Positions 1 through 13,513 of a DNA stretch of 64,000 nt are shown here, one piece after another. The stretch's first letter is position 1, and every line of letters starts with the position of its first letter. The position numbers and the translations under genes are program-made. The stretch lies in contig JAYJMM010000080.1 of NCBI GenBank assembly GCA_037349105.1, forward strand, positions 1-64,000, written 5' to 3'. Under the pieces are notes generated by a model. It did no database searches and was not told where the DNA came from. It worked only from the letters and a program-made list of their open reading frames with translations. Source of the stretch: Limnomonas spitsbergensis. Taxonomy: Eukaryota > Chlorophyta > Chlorophyceae > Chlamydomonadales.

Positions 1-1673
1 CACAGCTGTTCTGGGGTAAGGGTGGAGGGTGGGAGGGAGGAGGCAGCTGACTGATCCACAGCTGTTCTGGGGTAAGGGTGAAGGGTGGGAGGGAGGATGC
101 AGCTGACTGATCCACAGCTGTTCTGGGGTAAGGGTGAGGATTGGGAGGGAGGAGGCAGCTGACTGGTCCACAGCTGTTCTGGGGTAAGGGTGAGGGGTAG
201 GAGGGAGGAGGCAGCTGACTGATCCACAGCTGTTCTGGGGTAAGGGTGAAGGGTGGGAGGGAGGAGGCAGGTTACTGATCCACAGCTGTTATGGGGTAAG
301 GGTGAGGATTGGGAGGGAGGAGGCAGCTGACTGGTCCACAGCTGTTCTGGGGTAAGGGTGGAGGGTGGGAGGGAGGAGGCAGCTGACTGATCCACAGCTG
401 TTCTGGGGTAAGGGTGAAGGGTGGGAGGGAGGAGGCAGCTCACTGATCCACAGCTGTTCTGGGGTAAGGGTGAGGATTGGGAGGGAGGAGGCAGCTGACT
501 GGTCCACAGCTGTTCTGGGTGGGAGGGAGGAGGCATGCTACTGATCCACAGCTGTTCTGGGGTAAGGGTGAGGGGTAGGAGGGAGGAGGCAGCTGACTGG
601 TCCACAGCTGTTCTGGGGTAAGGGTGAGGGGTACGAGGGAGGAGGCAGGTTACTGATCCACAGCTGTTCTGGGGTAATGGTAAGGGTGGGAGGGAGGAGG
701 CAGCTCACTGATCCACAGCTGTTCTGGGGTAAGGGTGAGGATTGGGAGGGAGGAGGCAGCTGACTGATCCACAGCTGTTCTGGGGTAAGGGTGGAGGGTG
801 GGAGGGAGGAGGCAGCTGACTGATCCACGGCTGTTCTGAAGTAAGGGTGAGGGGTGGGAGGGAGGAGGCAGCTGACTGATCCACAGCTGTTCTGGGGTTA
901 GGGTGAAGGGTGGGAGGGAGGAGGCAGCTGACTCGTGCACAGCTGTTCTGGGGTAAGGGTGAAGGGTGGGAGGGAGGAGGCAAGTTACTGATCCACAGCT
1001 GTTCTGGGGTAAGGGTGAGGGGTAGGAGGGAGGAGGCAGCTGACTGATCCACAGCTGTTCTGGGGTAAGGTGAGGGGTGGGAGGGAGGAGGCAGCTGACT
1101 GATCCACAGCTGTTCTGGGGTAAGGGTGAAGGGTGGGAGGGAGGCTGCAGCTGACTGGTCCACAGCTGTTCTGGGTGGGAGGGAGGAGGCATGCTACTGA
1201 TCCACAGCTGTTATGGGGTAAGGGTGAGGGGTAGGAGGGAGGAGGTAGCTGACTGGTCCACAGCTGTTCTGGGGTAAGGGTGAGGGGTAGGAGGGAGGAG
1301 GCAGGTTACTGATCCACAGCTGTTCTGGGGTAAGGGTGAGGGGTGGGAGGGAGGAGGCAGCTGACTGGTCCACAGCTGTTCTGGGGTAAGGGTGAAGGGT
1401 GGGAGGGAGGAGGCAGCTGACTGGTCCACAGCTGTTCTGGGGTAAGGGTGAAGGGTGGGAGGGAGGAGGCAGGCTACTGATCCACAGCTGTTCTGGGGTA
1501 AGGGTGAGGGGTAGGAGGGAGGAGGCAGGTTACTGATCCACAGCTGTTCTGGGGTAAGGGTGAGGGGTAGGAGGGAGGAGGCAGGTTACTGATCCACAGC
1601 TGTTCTGGGGTAAGGGTGAGGGTGGGAGGGAGGAGGCAGCTGACTGGTCCACAGCTGTTCTGGGGTAAGGGTG

Positions 1674-2107
1674 CATGGTGGGCATTGATGTGCATTTATT
1701 TGGTGCATTTATTTGGTGCTTACTGGCGGGAACGTGGACTTGAGCTTGCAAGATGATAGGCCTCTTGGTTGGAGACTTGGGATGTTGGTTGATCTTCTGA
1801 AAATAGGGAAGAAAGGTACAGTAAGTAGGTGGAGAGCTGGCCAGATGTGGAGTGAAAGGATATGAAGCAGCTGACCAAAATGCCAAAAATGTAAATGGCC
1901 CTGGGCTGGCAGGTGCAGAGGTGAGGAGGGTAAGGGTGAGGGTTGGGAGGGAGGATGCAGCTGACTGATCCATACCTGTTCTGGCTGGGACAGGTGGTGG
2001 GGGAAGAGGGGATGTGTCTGGCCATGAGCTGGTGCAGGTGGTGGGGGGAGAGGGGATGTGTCTGGCCATGGGCTGGGACAGGTGATGGGGGGAGAGGGGA
2101 CGTGTCT
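1674..2107. repeat. 434-bp array spacer, copy 1
   Basis: Non-minisatellite insert that replaces the array at GGGTGCATGGTGGGC and returns to it at GTGTCTACAGCTG. Order on the + strand: a doubled 13-bp motif (TGCATTTATTTGG), about 230 bp of ordinary sequence, one degenerate 56-bp unit ending in CATACCTGTTCTGG, and three 44-bp units of the kind that form the separate array at 31.5 kb. On the minus strand, 1796-1724 is exon-like: a pyrimidine-rich tract ending TATTTTCAG, 73 bases, then GTAAGC. It joins both satellite families in one piece. Confidence 0.9.
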
Positions 2108-4963
2108 ACAGCTGTTCTGGGGTAAGGGTGAGGATTGGGAGGGAGGAGGCAGCTGACATGTCCACAGCTGTTCTGGGGTAAGGGTGAAGGGTGGGAGGGA
2201 GAAGGCAGCTGACTGGTCCACAGATGTTCTGGGGTAAGGGTGAAGGGTGGGAGGGAGGAGGCAGCTCACTGATCCACAGCTGTTCTGGGGTAAGGGTGGG
2301 GATTGGGAGGGAGGAGGCAGCTGACTGGTCCACAGCTGTTCTGGGGTAAGGGTGAAGGGTGGGAGGGAGAAGGCAGCTGACTGATCCACAGCTGTTCTGG
2401 GGTAAGGGTGAGGGGTGGGAGGGAGGAGGCAGGCTACTGATCCACAGCTGTTCTGGGGTAAGGGTGAGGATTGGGAGGGAGGAGGCAGCTGACTGGTCCA
2501 TAGCTGTTCTGGGGTAAGGGTGGAGGGTGGGAGGGAGGAGGCAGCTGACTGATCCACAGCTGTTCTGGGGTAAGGGTGAAGGGTGGGAGGGAGGAGGCAG
2601 CTCACTGATCCACAGCTGTTCTGGGGTAAGGGTGAGGATTGGGAGGGAGGAGGCAGCTGACTGGTCCACAGCTGTTCTGGGTGGGAGGGAGGAGGCATGC
2701 TACTGATCCACAGCTGTTCTGGGGTAAGGGTGAGGGGTAGGAGGGAGGAGGCAGCTGACTGATCCACAGCTGTTCTGGGGTAAGGGTGAAGGGTGGGAGG
2801 GAGGAGGCAGCTGACTGATCCACAGCTGTTCTGGGGTTAGGGTGAAGGGTGGGAGGGAGGAGGCAGCTGACTGGTGCACAGCTGTTCTGGGGTAAGGGTG
2901 AAGGGTGGGAGGGAGGAGGCAAGTTACTGATCCACAGCTGTTCTGGGGTAAGGGTGAGGGGTAGGAGGGAGGAGGCAGCTGACTGATCCACAGCTGTTCT
3001 GGGGTGAGGGTGAGGGGTGGGAGGGAGGAGGCAGCTGATTGATCCACAGCTGTTGGGAGGGAGGAGGCAGCTGATTGGTCCACAGTTGTTCTGGGGTAAG
3101 GGTGAAGGGTGGGAGGGAGGAGGCATACTACTGATCCACAGCTGTTCTGGGGTAAGGGTGAGGATTGGGAGGGAGGAGGCAGCTGACTGATCCACAGCTG
3201 TTCTGGGGTAAGGGTGAGGGGTGGGAGGGAGGAGGCAGCTGATTGATCCACAGCTGTTCTGGGGTAAGGGTGGAGGGTGGGAGGGAGGAGGCAGCTGACT
3301 GATCCACAGCTGTTCTGGGGTTAGGGTGAGGATTGGGAGGGAGGAGGCAGCTGACTGGTCCACAGCTGTTCTGGGGTAAGGGTGAGGGGTAGGAGGGAGG
3401 AGGCAGGCTACTGATCCACAGCTGTTCTGGGTGGGAGGGAGGAGGCATGCTACTGATCCACAGCTGTTCTGGGGTAAGGGTGAGGGGTAGGAGGGAGGAG
3501 GCAGCTGACTGATCCACAGCTGTTCTGGGGTAAGGGTGAAGGGTGGGAGGGAGGAGGCAGCTGACTGGTCCAAAGCTGTTCTGGGGTTAGGGTGAAGGGT
3601 GGGAGGGAGGAGGCAGCTGACTGGTCCACAGCTGTTCTGGGGTAAGGGTGAAGAGTGGGAGGGAGGGGGCAGCTGACTGGTCCACAGATGTTCTGGGGTA
3701 AGGGTGAGGATTGGGAGGGAGGAGACAGCTGACTGGTCCACAGCTGTTCTGGGGTAGGGTGAGGATTGGGAGGGAGGAGGCAGCTGACTGGTCCACAGCT
3801 GTTCTGGGTGGGAGGGAGGAGGCATGCTACTGATCCACAGCTGTTCTGGGGTAAGGGTGAGGGGTAGGAGGGAGGAGGCAGCTGACTGGTCCACAGCTGT
3901 TCTGGGGTAAGGGTGAGGGGTAGGAGGGAGGAGGCAGGTTACTGATCCACAGCTGTTCTGGGGTAATGGTAAGGGTGGGAGGGAGGAGGCAGCTCACTGA
4001 TCCACAGCTGTTCTGGGGTAAGGGTGAGGATTGGGAGGGAGGAGGCAGCTGACTGATCCACAGCTGTTCTGGGGTAAGGGTGGAGGGTGGGAGGGAGGAG
4101 GCAGCTGACTGATCCACGGCTGTTCTGAAGTAAGGGTGAGGGGTGGGAGGGAGGAGGCAGCTGACTGATCCACAGCTGTTCTGGGGTTAGGGTGAAGGGT
4201 GGGAGGGAGGAGGCAGCTGACTCGTGCACAGCTGTTCTGGGGTAAGGGTGAAGGGTGGGAGGGAGGAGGCAAGTTACTGATCCACAGCTGTTCTGGGGTA
4301 AGGGTGAGGGGTAGGAGGGAGGAGGCAGCTGACTGATCCACAGCTGTTCTGGGGTAAGGTGAGGGGTGGGAGGGAGGAGGCAGCTGACTGATCCACAGCT
4401 GTTCTGGGGTAAGGGTGAAGGGTGGGAGGGAGGCTGCAGCTGACTGGTCCACAGCTGTTCTGGGTGGGAGGGAGGAGGCATGCTACTGATCCACAGCTGT
4501 TATGGGGTAAGGGTGAGGGGTAGGAGGGAGGAGGTAGCTGACTGGTCCACAGCTGTTCTGGGGTAAGGGTGAGGGGTAGGAGGGAGGAGGCAGGTTACTG
4601 ATCCACAGCTGTTCTGGGGTAAGGGTGAGGGGTGGGAGGGAGGAGGCAGCTGACTGGTCCACAGCTGTTCTGGGGTAAGGGTGAAGGGTGGGAGGGAGGA
4701 GGCAGCTGACTGGTCCACAGCTGTTCTGGGGTAAGGGTGAAGGGTGGGAGGGAGGAGGCAGGCTACTGATCCACAGCTGTTCTGGGGTAAGGGTGAGGGG
4801 TAGGAGGGAGGAGGCAGGTTACTGATCCACAGCTGTTCTGGGGTAAGGGTGAGGGGTAGGAGGGAGGAGGCAGGTTACTGATCCACAGCTGTTCTGGGGT
4901 AAGGGTGAGGGGTGGGAGGGAGGAGGCAGCTGACTGGTCCACAGCTGTTCTGGGGTAAGGGTG

Positions 4964-5397
4964 CATGGTGGGCATTGATGTGCATTTATTTGGTGCATTT
5001 ATTTGGTGCTTACTGGCGGGAACGTGGACTTGAGCTTGCAAGATGATAGGCCTCTTGGTTGGAGACTTGGGATGTTGGTTGATCTTCTGAAAATAGGGAA
5101 GAAAGGTACAGTAAGTAGGTGGAGAGCTGGCCAGATGTGGAGTGAAAGGATATGAAGCAGCTGACCAAAATGCCAAAAATGTAAATGGCCCTGGGCTGGC
5201 AGGTGCAGAGGTGAGGAGGGTAAGGGTGAGGGTTGGGAGGGAGGATGCAGCTGACTGATCCATACCTGTTCTGGCTGGGACAGGTGGTGGGGGAAGAGGG
5301 GATGTGTCTGGCCATGAGCTGGTGCAGGTGGTGGGGGGAGAGGGGATGTGTCTGGCCATGGGCTGGGACAGGTGATGGGGGGAGAGGGGACGTGTCT
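4964..5397. repeat. 434-bp array spacer, copy 2
   Basis: Same content as copy 1, 3,290 bp downstream. The preceding unit has GAGGGGTGGG where copy 1 has one G fewer, which explains the 3,289/3,290 offset. Confidence 0.9.
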
Positions 5398-7376
5398 ACA
5401 GCTGTTCTGGGGTAAGGGTGAGGATTGGGAGGGAGGAGGCAGCTGACATGTCCACAGCTGTTCTGGGGTAAGGGTGAAGGGTGGGAGGGAGAAGGCAGCT
5501 GACTGGTCCACAGATGTTCTGGGGTAAGGGTGAAGGGTGGGAGGGAGGAGGCAGCTCACTGATCCACAGCTGTTCTGGGGTAAGGGTGGGGATTGGGAGG
5601 GAGGAGGCAGCTGACTGGTCCACAGCTGTTCTGGGGTAAGGGTGAAGGGTGGGAGGGAGAAGGCAGCTCACTGATCCACAGCTGTTCTGGGGTAAGGGTG
5701 AGGGGTGGGAGGGAGGAGGCAGGCTACTGATCCACAGCTGTTCTGGGGTAAGGGTGAGGATTGGGAGGGAGGAGGCAGCTGACTGGTCCATAGCTGTTCT
5801 GGGGTAAGGGTGAAGGGTGGGAGGGAGGAGGCAGGCTACTGATCCACAGCTGTTCTGGGGTAAGGGTGAGGGGTACGAGGGAGGAGGCAGGTTACTGATC
5901 CACAGCTGTTATGGGGTAAGGGTGAGGATTGGGAGGGAGGCAGGCTACTGATCCACAGCTGTTCTGGGGTAAGGGTGAGGGGTGGGAGGGAGGAGGCAGC
6001 TGATTGATCCACAGCTGTTCTGGGGTAAGGGTGGAGGGTGGGAGGGAGGAGGCAGCTGACTGATCCACAGCTGTTCTGGGGTAAGGGTGAAGGGTGGGAG
6101 GGAGGAGGCAGCTGACTGATCCACAGCTGTTCTGGGGTAAGGGTGAAGGGTGGGAGGGAGGATGCAGCTGACTGATCCACAGCTGTTCTGGGGTAAGGGT
6201 GAGGATTGGGAGGGAGGAGGCAGCTGACTGGTCCACAGCTGTTCTGGGGTAAGGGTGAGGGGTAGGAGGGAGGAGGCAGCTGACTGATCCACAGCTGTTC
6301 TGGGGTAAGGGTGAAGGGTGGGAGGGAGGTTGCAGCTGACTGGTCCACATATGTTCTGGGGTAAGGGTGAAGGGTGGGAGGGAGGAGGCAGCTCACTGAT
6401 CCAAAGCTGTTCTGGGGTAAGGGTGGGGATTGGGAGGGAGGAGGCAGCTGACTGGTCCACAGCTGTTCTGGGGTAAGGGTGGAGGGTGGGAGGGAGGAGG
6501 CAGCTGACTGATCCACAGCTGTTCTGGGGTAAGGGTGAGGGGTGGGAGGGAGGAGGCAGCTGACTGATCCACAGCTGTTCTGGGGTTAGGGTGAAGGGTG
6601 GGAGGGAGGAGGCAGCTGACTGGTCCACAGCTGTTCTGGGGTAAGGGTGAAGGGTGGGAGGGAGGAGGCAAGTTACTGATCCACAGCTGTTCTGGGGTAA
6701 GGGTGAGGGGTAGGAGGGAGGAGGCAGCTGACTGATCCACAGCTGTTCTGGGGTGAGGGTGAGGGGTGGGAGGGAGGAGGCAGCTGACTGATCCACAGCT
6801 GTTCTGGGGTTAGGGTGAAGGGTGGGAGGGAGGAGGCAGCTGACTGGTCCACAGCTGTTCTGGGGTAAGGGTGAAGGGTGGGAGGGAGGAGGCAAGTTAC
6901 TGATCCACAGCTGTTCTGGGGTAAGGGTGAGGGGTAGGAGGGAGGAGGCAGCTGACTGATCCACAGCTGTTCTGGGGTGAGGGTGAGGGGTGGGAGGGAG
7001 GAGGCAGCTGATTGATCGACAGCTGTTCTGGGGTAAGGGTGAGGGGTGGGAGGGAGGAGGCAGCTGACTGGTCCACAGCTGTTCTGGGGTAAGGGTGAAG
7101 GGTGGGAGGGAGGAGGCAGCTGACTGGTCCACAGCTGTTCTGGGGTAAGGGTGAAGGGTGGGAGGGAGGAGGCAGGCTACTGATCCACAGCTGTTCTGGG
7201 GTAAGGGTGAGGGGTAGGAGGGAGGAGGCAGGTTACTGATCCACAGCTGTTCTGGGGTAAGGGTGAGGGGTAGGAGGGAGGAGGCAGGTTACTGATCCAC
7301 AGCTGTTCTGGGGTAAGGGTGAGGGTGGGAGGGAGGAGGCAGCTGACTGGTCCACAGCTGTTCTGGGGTAAGGGTG

Positions 7377-7810
7377 CATGGTGGGCATTGATGTGCATTT
7401 ATTTGGTGCATTTATTTGGTGCTTACTGGCGGGAACGTGGACTTGAGCTTGCAAGATGATAGGCCTCTTGGTTGGAGACTTGGGATGTTGGTTGATCTTC
7501 TGAAAATAGGGAAGAAAGGTACAGTAAGTAGGTGGAGAGCTGGCCAGATGTGGAGTGAAAGGATATGAAGCAGCTGACCAAAATGCCAAAAATGTAAATG
7601 GCCCTGGGCTGGCAGGTGCAGAGGTGAGGAGGGTAAGGGTGAGGGTTGGGAGGGAGGATGCAGCTGACTGATCCATACCTGTTCTGGCTGGGACAGGTGG
7701 TGGGGGAAGAGGGGATGTGTCTGGCCATGAGCTGGTGCAGGTGGTGGGGGGAGAGGGGATGTGTCTGGCCATGGGCTGGGACAGGTGATGGGGGGAGAGG
7801 GGACGTGTCT
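7377..7810. repeat. 434-bp array spacer, copy 3
   Basis: Exactly 5,703 bp after copy 1, in the second higher-order repeat. It keeps the one-base-shorter preceding unit of copy 1. Confidence 0.9.
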
Positions 7811-10666
7811 ACAGCTGTTCTGGGGTAAGGGTGAGGATTGGGAGGGAGGAGGCAGCTGACATGTCCACAGCTGTTCTGGGGTAAGGGTGAAGGGTGGGAG
7901 GGAGAAGGCAGCTGACTGGTCCACAGATGTTCTGGGGTAAGGGTGAAGGGTGGGAGGGAGGAGGCAGCTCACTGATCCACAGCTGTTCTGGGGTAAGGGT
8001 GGGGATTGGGAGGGAGGAGGCAGCTGACTGGTCCACAGCTGTTCTGGGGTAAGGGTGAAGGGTGGGAGGGAGAAGGCAGCTGACTGATCCACAGCTGTTC
8101 TGGGGTAAGGGTGAGGGGTGGGAGGGAGGAGGCAGGCTACTGATCCACAGCTGTTCTGGGGTAAGGGTGAGGATTGGGAGGGAGGAGGCAGCTGACTGGT
8201 CCATAGCTGTTCTGGGGTAAGGGTGGAGGGTGGGAGGGAGGAGGCAGCTGACTGATCCACAGCTGTTCTGGGGTAAGGGTGAAGGGTGGGAGGGAGGAGG
8301 CAGCTCACTGATCCACAGCTGTTCTGGGGTAAGGGTGAGGATTGGGAGGGAGGAGGCAGCTGACTGGTCCACAGCTGTTCTGGGTGGGAGGGAGGAGGCA
8401 TGCTACTGATCCACAGCTGTTCTGGGGTAAGGGTGAGGGGTAGGAGGGAGGAGGCAGCTGACTGATCCACAGCTGTTCTGGGGTAAGGGTGAAGGGTGGG
8501 AGGGAGGAGGCAGCTGACTGATCCACAGCTGTTCTGGGGTTAGGGTGAAGGGTGGGAGGGAGGAGGCAGCTGACTGGTGCACAGCTGTTCTGGGGTAAGG
8601 GTGAAGGGTGGGAGGGAGGAGGCAAGTTACTGATCCACAGCTGTTCTGGGGTAAGGGTGAGGGGTAGGAGGGAGGAGGCAGCTGACTGATCCACAGCTGT
8701 TCTGGGGTGAGGGTGAGGGGTGGGAGGGAGGAGGCAGCTGATTGATCCACAGCTGTTGGGAGGGAGGAGGCAGCTGATTGGTCCACAGTTGTTCTGGGGT
8801 AAGGGTGAAGGGTGGGAGGGAGGAGGCATACTACTGATCCACAGCTGTTCTGGGGTAAGGGTGAGGATTGGGAGGGAGGAGGCAGCTGACTGATCCACAG
8901 CTGTTCTGGGGTAAGGGTGAGGGGTGGGAGGGAGGAGGCAGCTGATTGATCCACAGCTGTTCTGGGGTAAGGGTGGAGGGTGGGAGGGAGGAGGCAGCTG
9001 ACTGATCCACAGCTGTTCTGGGGTTAGGGTGAGGATTGGGAGGGAGGAGGCAGCTGACTGGTCCACAGCTGTTCTGGGGTAAGGGTGAGGGGTAGGAGGG
9101 AGGAGGCAGGCTACTGATCCACAGCTGTTCTGGGTGGGAGGGAGGAGGCATGCTACTGATCCACAGCTGTTCTGGGGTAAGGGTGAGGGGTAGGAGGGAG
9201 GAGGCAGCTGACTGATCCACAGCTGTTCTGGGGTAAGGGTGAAGGGTGGGAGGGAGGAGGCAGCTGACTGGTCCAAAGCTGTTCTGGGGTTAGGGTGAAG
9301 GGTGGGAGGGAGGAGGCAGCTGACTGGTCCACAGCTGTTCTGGGGTAAGGGTGAAGAGTGGGAGGGAGGGGGCAGCTGACTGGTCCACAGATGTTCTGGG
9401 GTAAGGGTGAGGATTGGGAGGGAGGAGACAGCTGACTGGTCCACAGCTGTTCTGGGGTAGGGTGAGGATTGGGAGGGAGGAGGCAGCTGACTGGTCCACA
9501 GCTGTTCTGGGTGGGAGGGAGGAGGCATGCTACTGATCCACAGCTGTTCTGGGGTAAGGGTGAGGGGTAGGAGGGAGGAGGCAGCTGACTGGTCCACAGC
9601 TGTTCTGGGGTAAGGGTGAGGGGTAGGAGGGAGGAGGCAGGTTACTGATCCACAGCTGTTCTATGGTAATGGTAAGGGTGGGAGGGAGGAGGCAGCTCAC
9701 TGATCCACAGCTGTTCTGGGGTAAGGGTGAGGATTGGGAGGGAGGAGGCAGCTGACTGATCCACAGCTGTTCTGGGGTAAGGGTGGAGGGTGGGAGGGAG
9801 GAGGCAGCTGACTGATCCACGGCTGTTCTGAAGTAAGGGTGAGGGGTGGGAGGGAGGAGGCAGCTGACTGATCCACAGCTGTTCTGGGGTTAGGGTGAAG
9901 GGTGGGAGGGAGGAGGCAGCTGACTCGTGCACAGCTGTTCTGGGGTAAGGGTGAAGGGTGGGAGGGAGGAGGCAAGTTACTGATCCACAGCTGTTCTGGG
10001 GTAAGGGTGAGGGGTAGGAGGGAGGAGGCAGCTGACTGATCCACAGCTGTTCTGGGGTAAGGTGAGGGGTGGGAGGGAGGAGGCAGCTGACTGATCCACA
10101 GCTGTTCTGGGGTAAGGGTGAAGGGTGGGAGGGAGGCTGCAGCTGACTGGTCCACAGCTGTTCTGGGTGGGAGGGAGGAGGCATGCTACTGATCCACAGC
10201 TGTTATGGGGTAAGGGTGAGGGGTAGGAGGGAGGAGGTAGCTGACTGGTCCACAGCTGTTCTGGGGTAAGGGTGAGGGGTAGGAGGGAGGAGGCAGGTTA
10301 CTGATCCACAGCTGTTCTGGGGTAAGGGTGAGGGGTGGGAGGGAGGAGGCAGCTGACTGGTCCACAGCTGTTCTGGGGTAAGGGTGAAGGGTGGGAGGGA
10401 GGAGGCAGCTGACTGGTCCACAGCTGTTCTGGGGTAAGGGTGAAGGGTGGGAGGGAGGAGGCAGGCTACTGATCCACAGCTGTTCTGGGGTAAGGGTGAG
10501 GGGTAGGAGGGAGGAGGCAGGTTACTGATCCACAGCTGTTCTGGGGTAAGGGTGAGGGGTAGGAGGGAGGAGGCAGGTTACTGATCCACAGCTGTTCTGG
10601 GGTAAGGGTGAGGGGTGGGAGGGAGGAGGCAGCTGACTGGTCCACAGCTGTTCTGGGGTAAGGGTG

Positions 10667-11100
10667 CATGGTGGGCATTGATGTGCATTTATTTGGTGCA
10701 TTTATTTGGTGCTTACTGGCGGGAACGTGGACTTGAGCTTGCAAGATGATAGGCCTCTTGGTTGGAGACTTGGGATGTTGGTTGATCTTCTGAAAATAGG
10801 GAAGAAAGGTACAGTAAGTAGGTGGAGAGCTGGCCAGATGTGGAGTGAAAGGATATGAAGCAGCTGACCAAAATGCCAAAAATGTAAATGGCCCTGGGCT
10901 GGCAGGTGCAGAGGTGAGGAGGGTAAGGGTGAGGGTTGGGAGGGAGGATGCAGCTGACTGATCCATACCTGTTCTGGCTGGGACAGGTGGTGGGGGAAGA
11001 GGGGATGTGTCTGGCCATGAGCTGGTGCAGGTGGTGGGGGGAGAGGGGATGTGTCTGGCCATGGGCTGGGACAGGTGATGGGGGGAGAGGGGACGTGTCT
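10667..11100. repeat. 434-bp array spacer, copy 4
   Basis: Second spacer of the second higher-order repeat, 5,703 bp after copy 2. Confidence 0.9.
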
Positions 11101-13079
11101 ACAGCTGTTCTGGGGTAAGGGTGAGGATTGGGAGGGAGGAGGCAGCTGACATGTCCACAGCTGTTCTGGGGTAAGGGTGAAGGGTGGGAGGGAGAAGGCA
11201 GCTGACTGGTCCACAGATGTTCTGGGGTAAGGGTGAAGGGTGGGAGGGAGGAGGCAGCTCACTGATCCACAGCTGTTCTGGGGTAAGGGTGGGGATTGGG
11301 AGGGAGGAGGCAGCTGACTGGTCCACAGCTGTTCTGGGGTAAGGGTGAAGGGTGGGAGGGAGAAGGCAGCTCACTGATCCACAGCTGTTCTGGGGTAAGG
11401 GTGAGGGGTGGGAGGGAGGAGGCAGGCTACTGATCCACAGCTGTTCTGGGGTAAGGGTGAGGATTGGGAGGGAGGAGGCAGCTGACTGGTCCATAGCTGT
11501 TCTGGGGTAAGGGTGAAGGGTGGGAGGGAGGAGGCAGGCTACTGATCCACAGCTGTTCTGGGGTAAGGGTGAGGGGTACGAGGGAGGAGGCAGGTTACTG
11601 ATCCACAGCTGTTATGGGGTAAGGGTGAGGATTGGGAGGGAGGCAGGCTACTGATCCACAGCTGTTCTGGGGTAAGGGTGAGGGGTGGGAGGGAGGAGGC
11701 AGCTGATTGATCCACAGCTGTTCTGGGGTAAGGGTGGAGGGTGGGAGGGAGGAGGCAGCTGACTGATCCACAGCTGTTCTGGGGTAAGGGTGAAGGGTGG
11801 GAGGGAGGAGGCAGCTGACTGATCCACAGCTGTTCTGGGGTAAGGGTGAAGGGTGGGAGGGAGGATGCAGCTGACTGATCCACAGCTGTTCTGGGGTAAG
11901 GGTGAGGATTGGGAGGGAGGAGGCAGCTGACTGGTCCACAGCTGTTCTGGGGTAAGGGTGAGGGGTAGGAGGGAGGAGGCAGCTGACTGATCCACAGCTG
12001 TTCTGGGGTAAGGGTGAAGGGTGGGAGGGAGGTTGCAGCTGACTGGTCCACATATGTTCTGGGGTAAGGGTGAAGGGTGGGAGGGAGGAGGCAGCTCACT
12101 GATCCAAAGCTGTTCTGGGGTAAGGGTGGGGATTGGGAGGGAGGAGGCAGCTGACTGGTCCACAGCTGTTCTGGGGTAAGGGTGGAGGGTGGGAGGGAGG
12201 AGGCAGCTGACTGATCCACAGCTGTTCTGGGGTAAGGGTGAGGGGTGGGAGGGAGGAGGCAGCTGACTGATCCACAGCTGTTCTGGGGTTAGGGTGAAGG
12301 GTGGGAGGGAGGAGGCAGCTGACTGGTCCACAGCTGTTCTGGGGTAAGGGTGAAGGGTGGGAGGGAGGAGGCAAGTTACTGATCCACAGCTGTTCTGGGG
12401 TAAGGGTGAGGGGTAGGAGGGAGGAGGCAGCTGACTGATCCACAGCTGTTCTGGGGTGAGGGTGAGGGGTGGGAGGGAGGAGGCAGCTGACTGATCCACA
12501 GCTGTTCTGGGGTTAGGGTGAAGGGTGGGAGGGAGGAGGCAGCTGACTGGTCCACAGCTGTTCTGGGGTAAGGGTGAAGGGTGGGAGGGAGGAGGCAAGT
12601 TACTGATCCACAGCTGTTCTGGGGTAAGGGTGAGGGGTAGGAGGGAGGAGGCAGCTGACTGATCCACAGCTGTTCTGGGGTGAGGGTGAGGGGTGGGAGG
12701 GAGGAGGCAGCTGATTGATCGACAGCTGTTCTGGGGTAAGGGTGAGGGGTGGGAGGGAGGAGGCAGCTGACTGGTCCACAGCTGTTCTGGGGTAAGGGTG
12801 AAGGGTGGGAGGGAGGAGGCAGCTGACTGGTCCACAGCTGTTCTGGGGTAAGGGTGAAGGGTGGGAGGGAGGAGGCAGGCTACTGATCCACAGCTGTTCT
12901 GGGGTAAGGGTGAGGGGTAGGAGGGAGGAGGCAGGTTACTGATCCACAGCTGTTCTGGGGTAAGGGTGAGGGGTAGGAGGGAGGAGGCAGGTTACTGATC
13001 CACAGCTGTTCTGGGGTAAGGGTGAGGGTGGGAGGGAGGAGGCAGCTGACTGGTCCACAGCTGTTCTGGGGTAAGGGTG

Positions 13080-13513
13080 CATGGTGGGCATTGATGTGCA
13101 TTTATTTGGTGCATTTATTTGGTGCTTACTGGCGGGAACGTGGACTTGAGCTTGCAAGATGATAGGCCTCTTGGTTGGAGACTTGGGATGTTGGTTGATC
13201 TTCTGAAAATAGGGAAGAAAGGTACAGTAAGTAGGTGGAGAGCTGGCCAGATGTGGAGTGAAAGGATATGAAGCAGCTGACCAAAATGCCAAAAATGTAA
13301 ATGGCCCTGGGCTGGCAGGTGCAGAGGTGAGGAGGGTAAGGGTGAGGGTTGGGAGGGAGGATGCAGCTGACTGATCCATACCTGTTCTGGCTGGGACAGG
13401 TGGTGGGGGAAGAGGGGATGTGTCTGGCCATGAGCTGGTGCAGGTGGTGGGGGGAGAGGGGATGTGTCTGGCCATGGGCTGGGACAGGTGATGGGGGGAG
13501 AGGGGACGTGTCT
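13080..13513. repeat. 434-bp array spacer, copy 5
   Basis: First spacer of the third higher-order repeat. The second unit after it carries the private TTCAGGGG variant. Confidence 0.9.

Larger units (their letters stand above)
1315..7017 (+). repeat. 5,703-bp higher-order repeat, copy 1
   Basis: About 100 minisatellite units plus two 434-bp spacers, repeated as a block with a period of exactly 5,703 bp. The left boundary is set where agreement with the sequence 5,703 bp downstream begins, and is accurate to a few tens of bases. Inside the block a segment (about 538-2107 and 3827-5397, offset 3,289-3,290) is itself duplicated, so the higher-order unit grew from shorter duplications. Confidence 0.85.
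7018..12720 (+). repeat. 5,703-bp higher-order repeat, copy 2
   Basis: Nearly identical to copy 1. The clear difference I found is GGGG in the unit at about 3957 changed to TATG at about 9661. Translations of every open frame are otherwise the same at a 5,703-bp offset. Such identity in a satellite points to very recent duplication or gene conversion. Confidence 0.85.
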
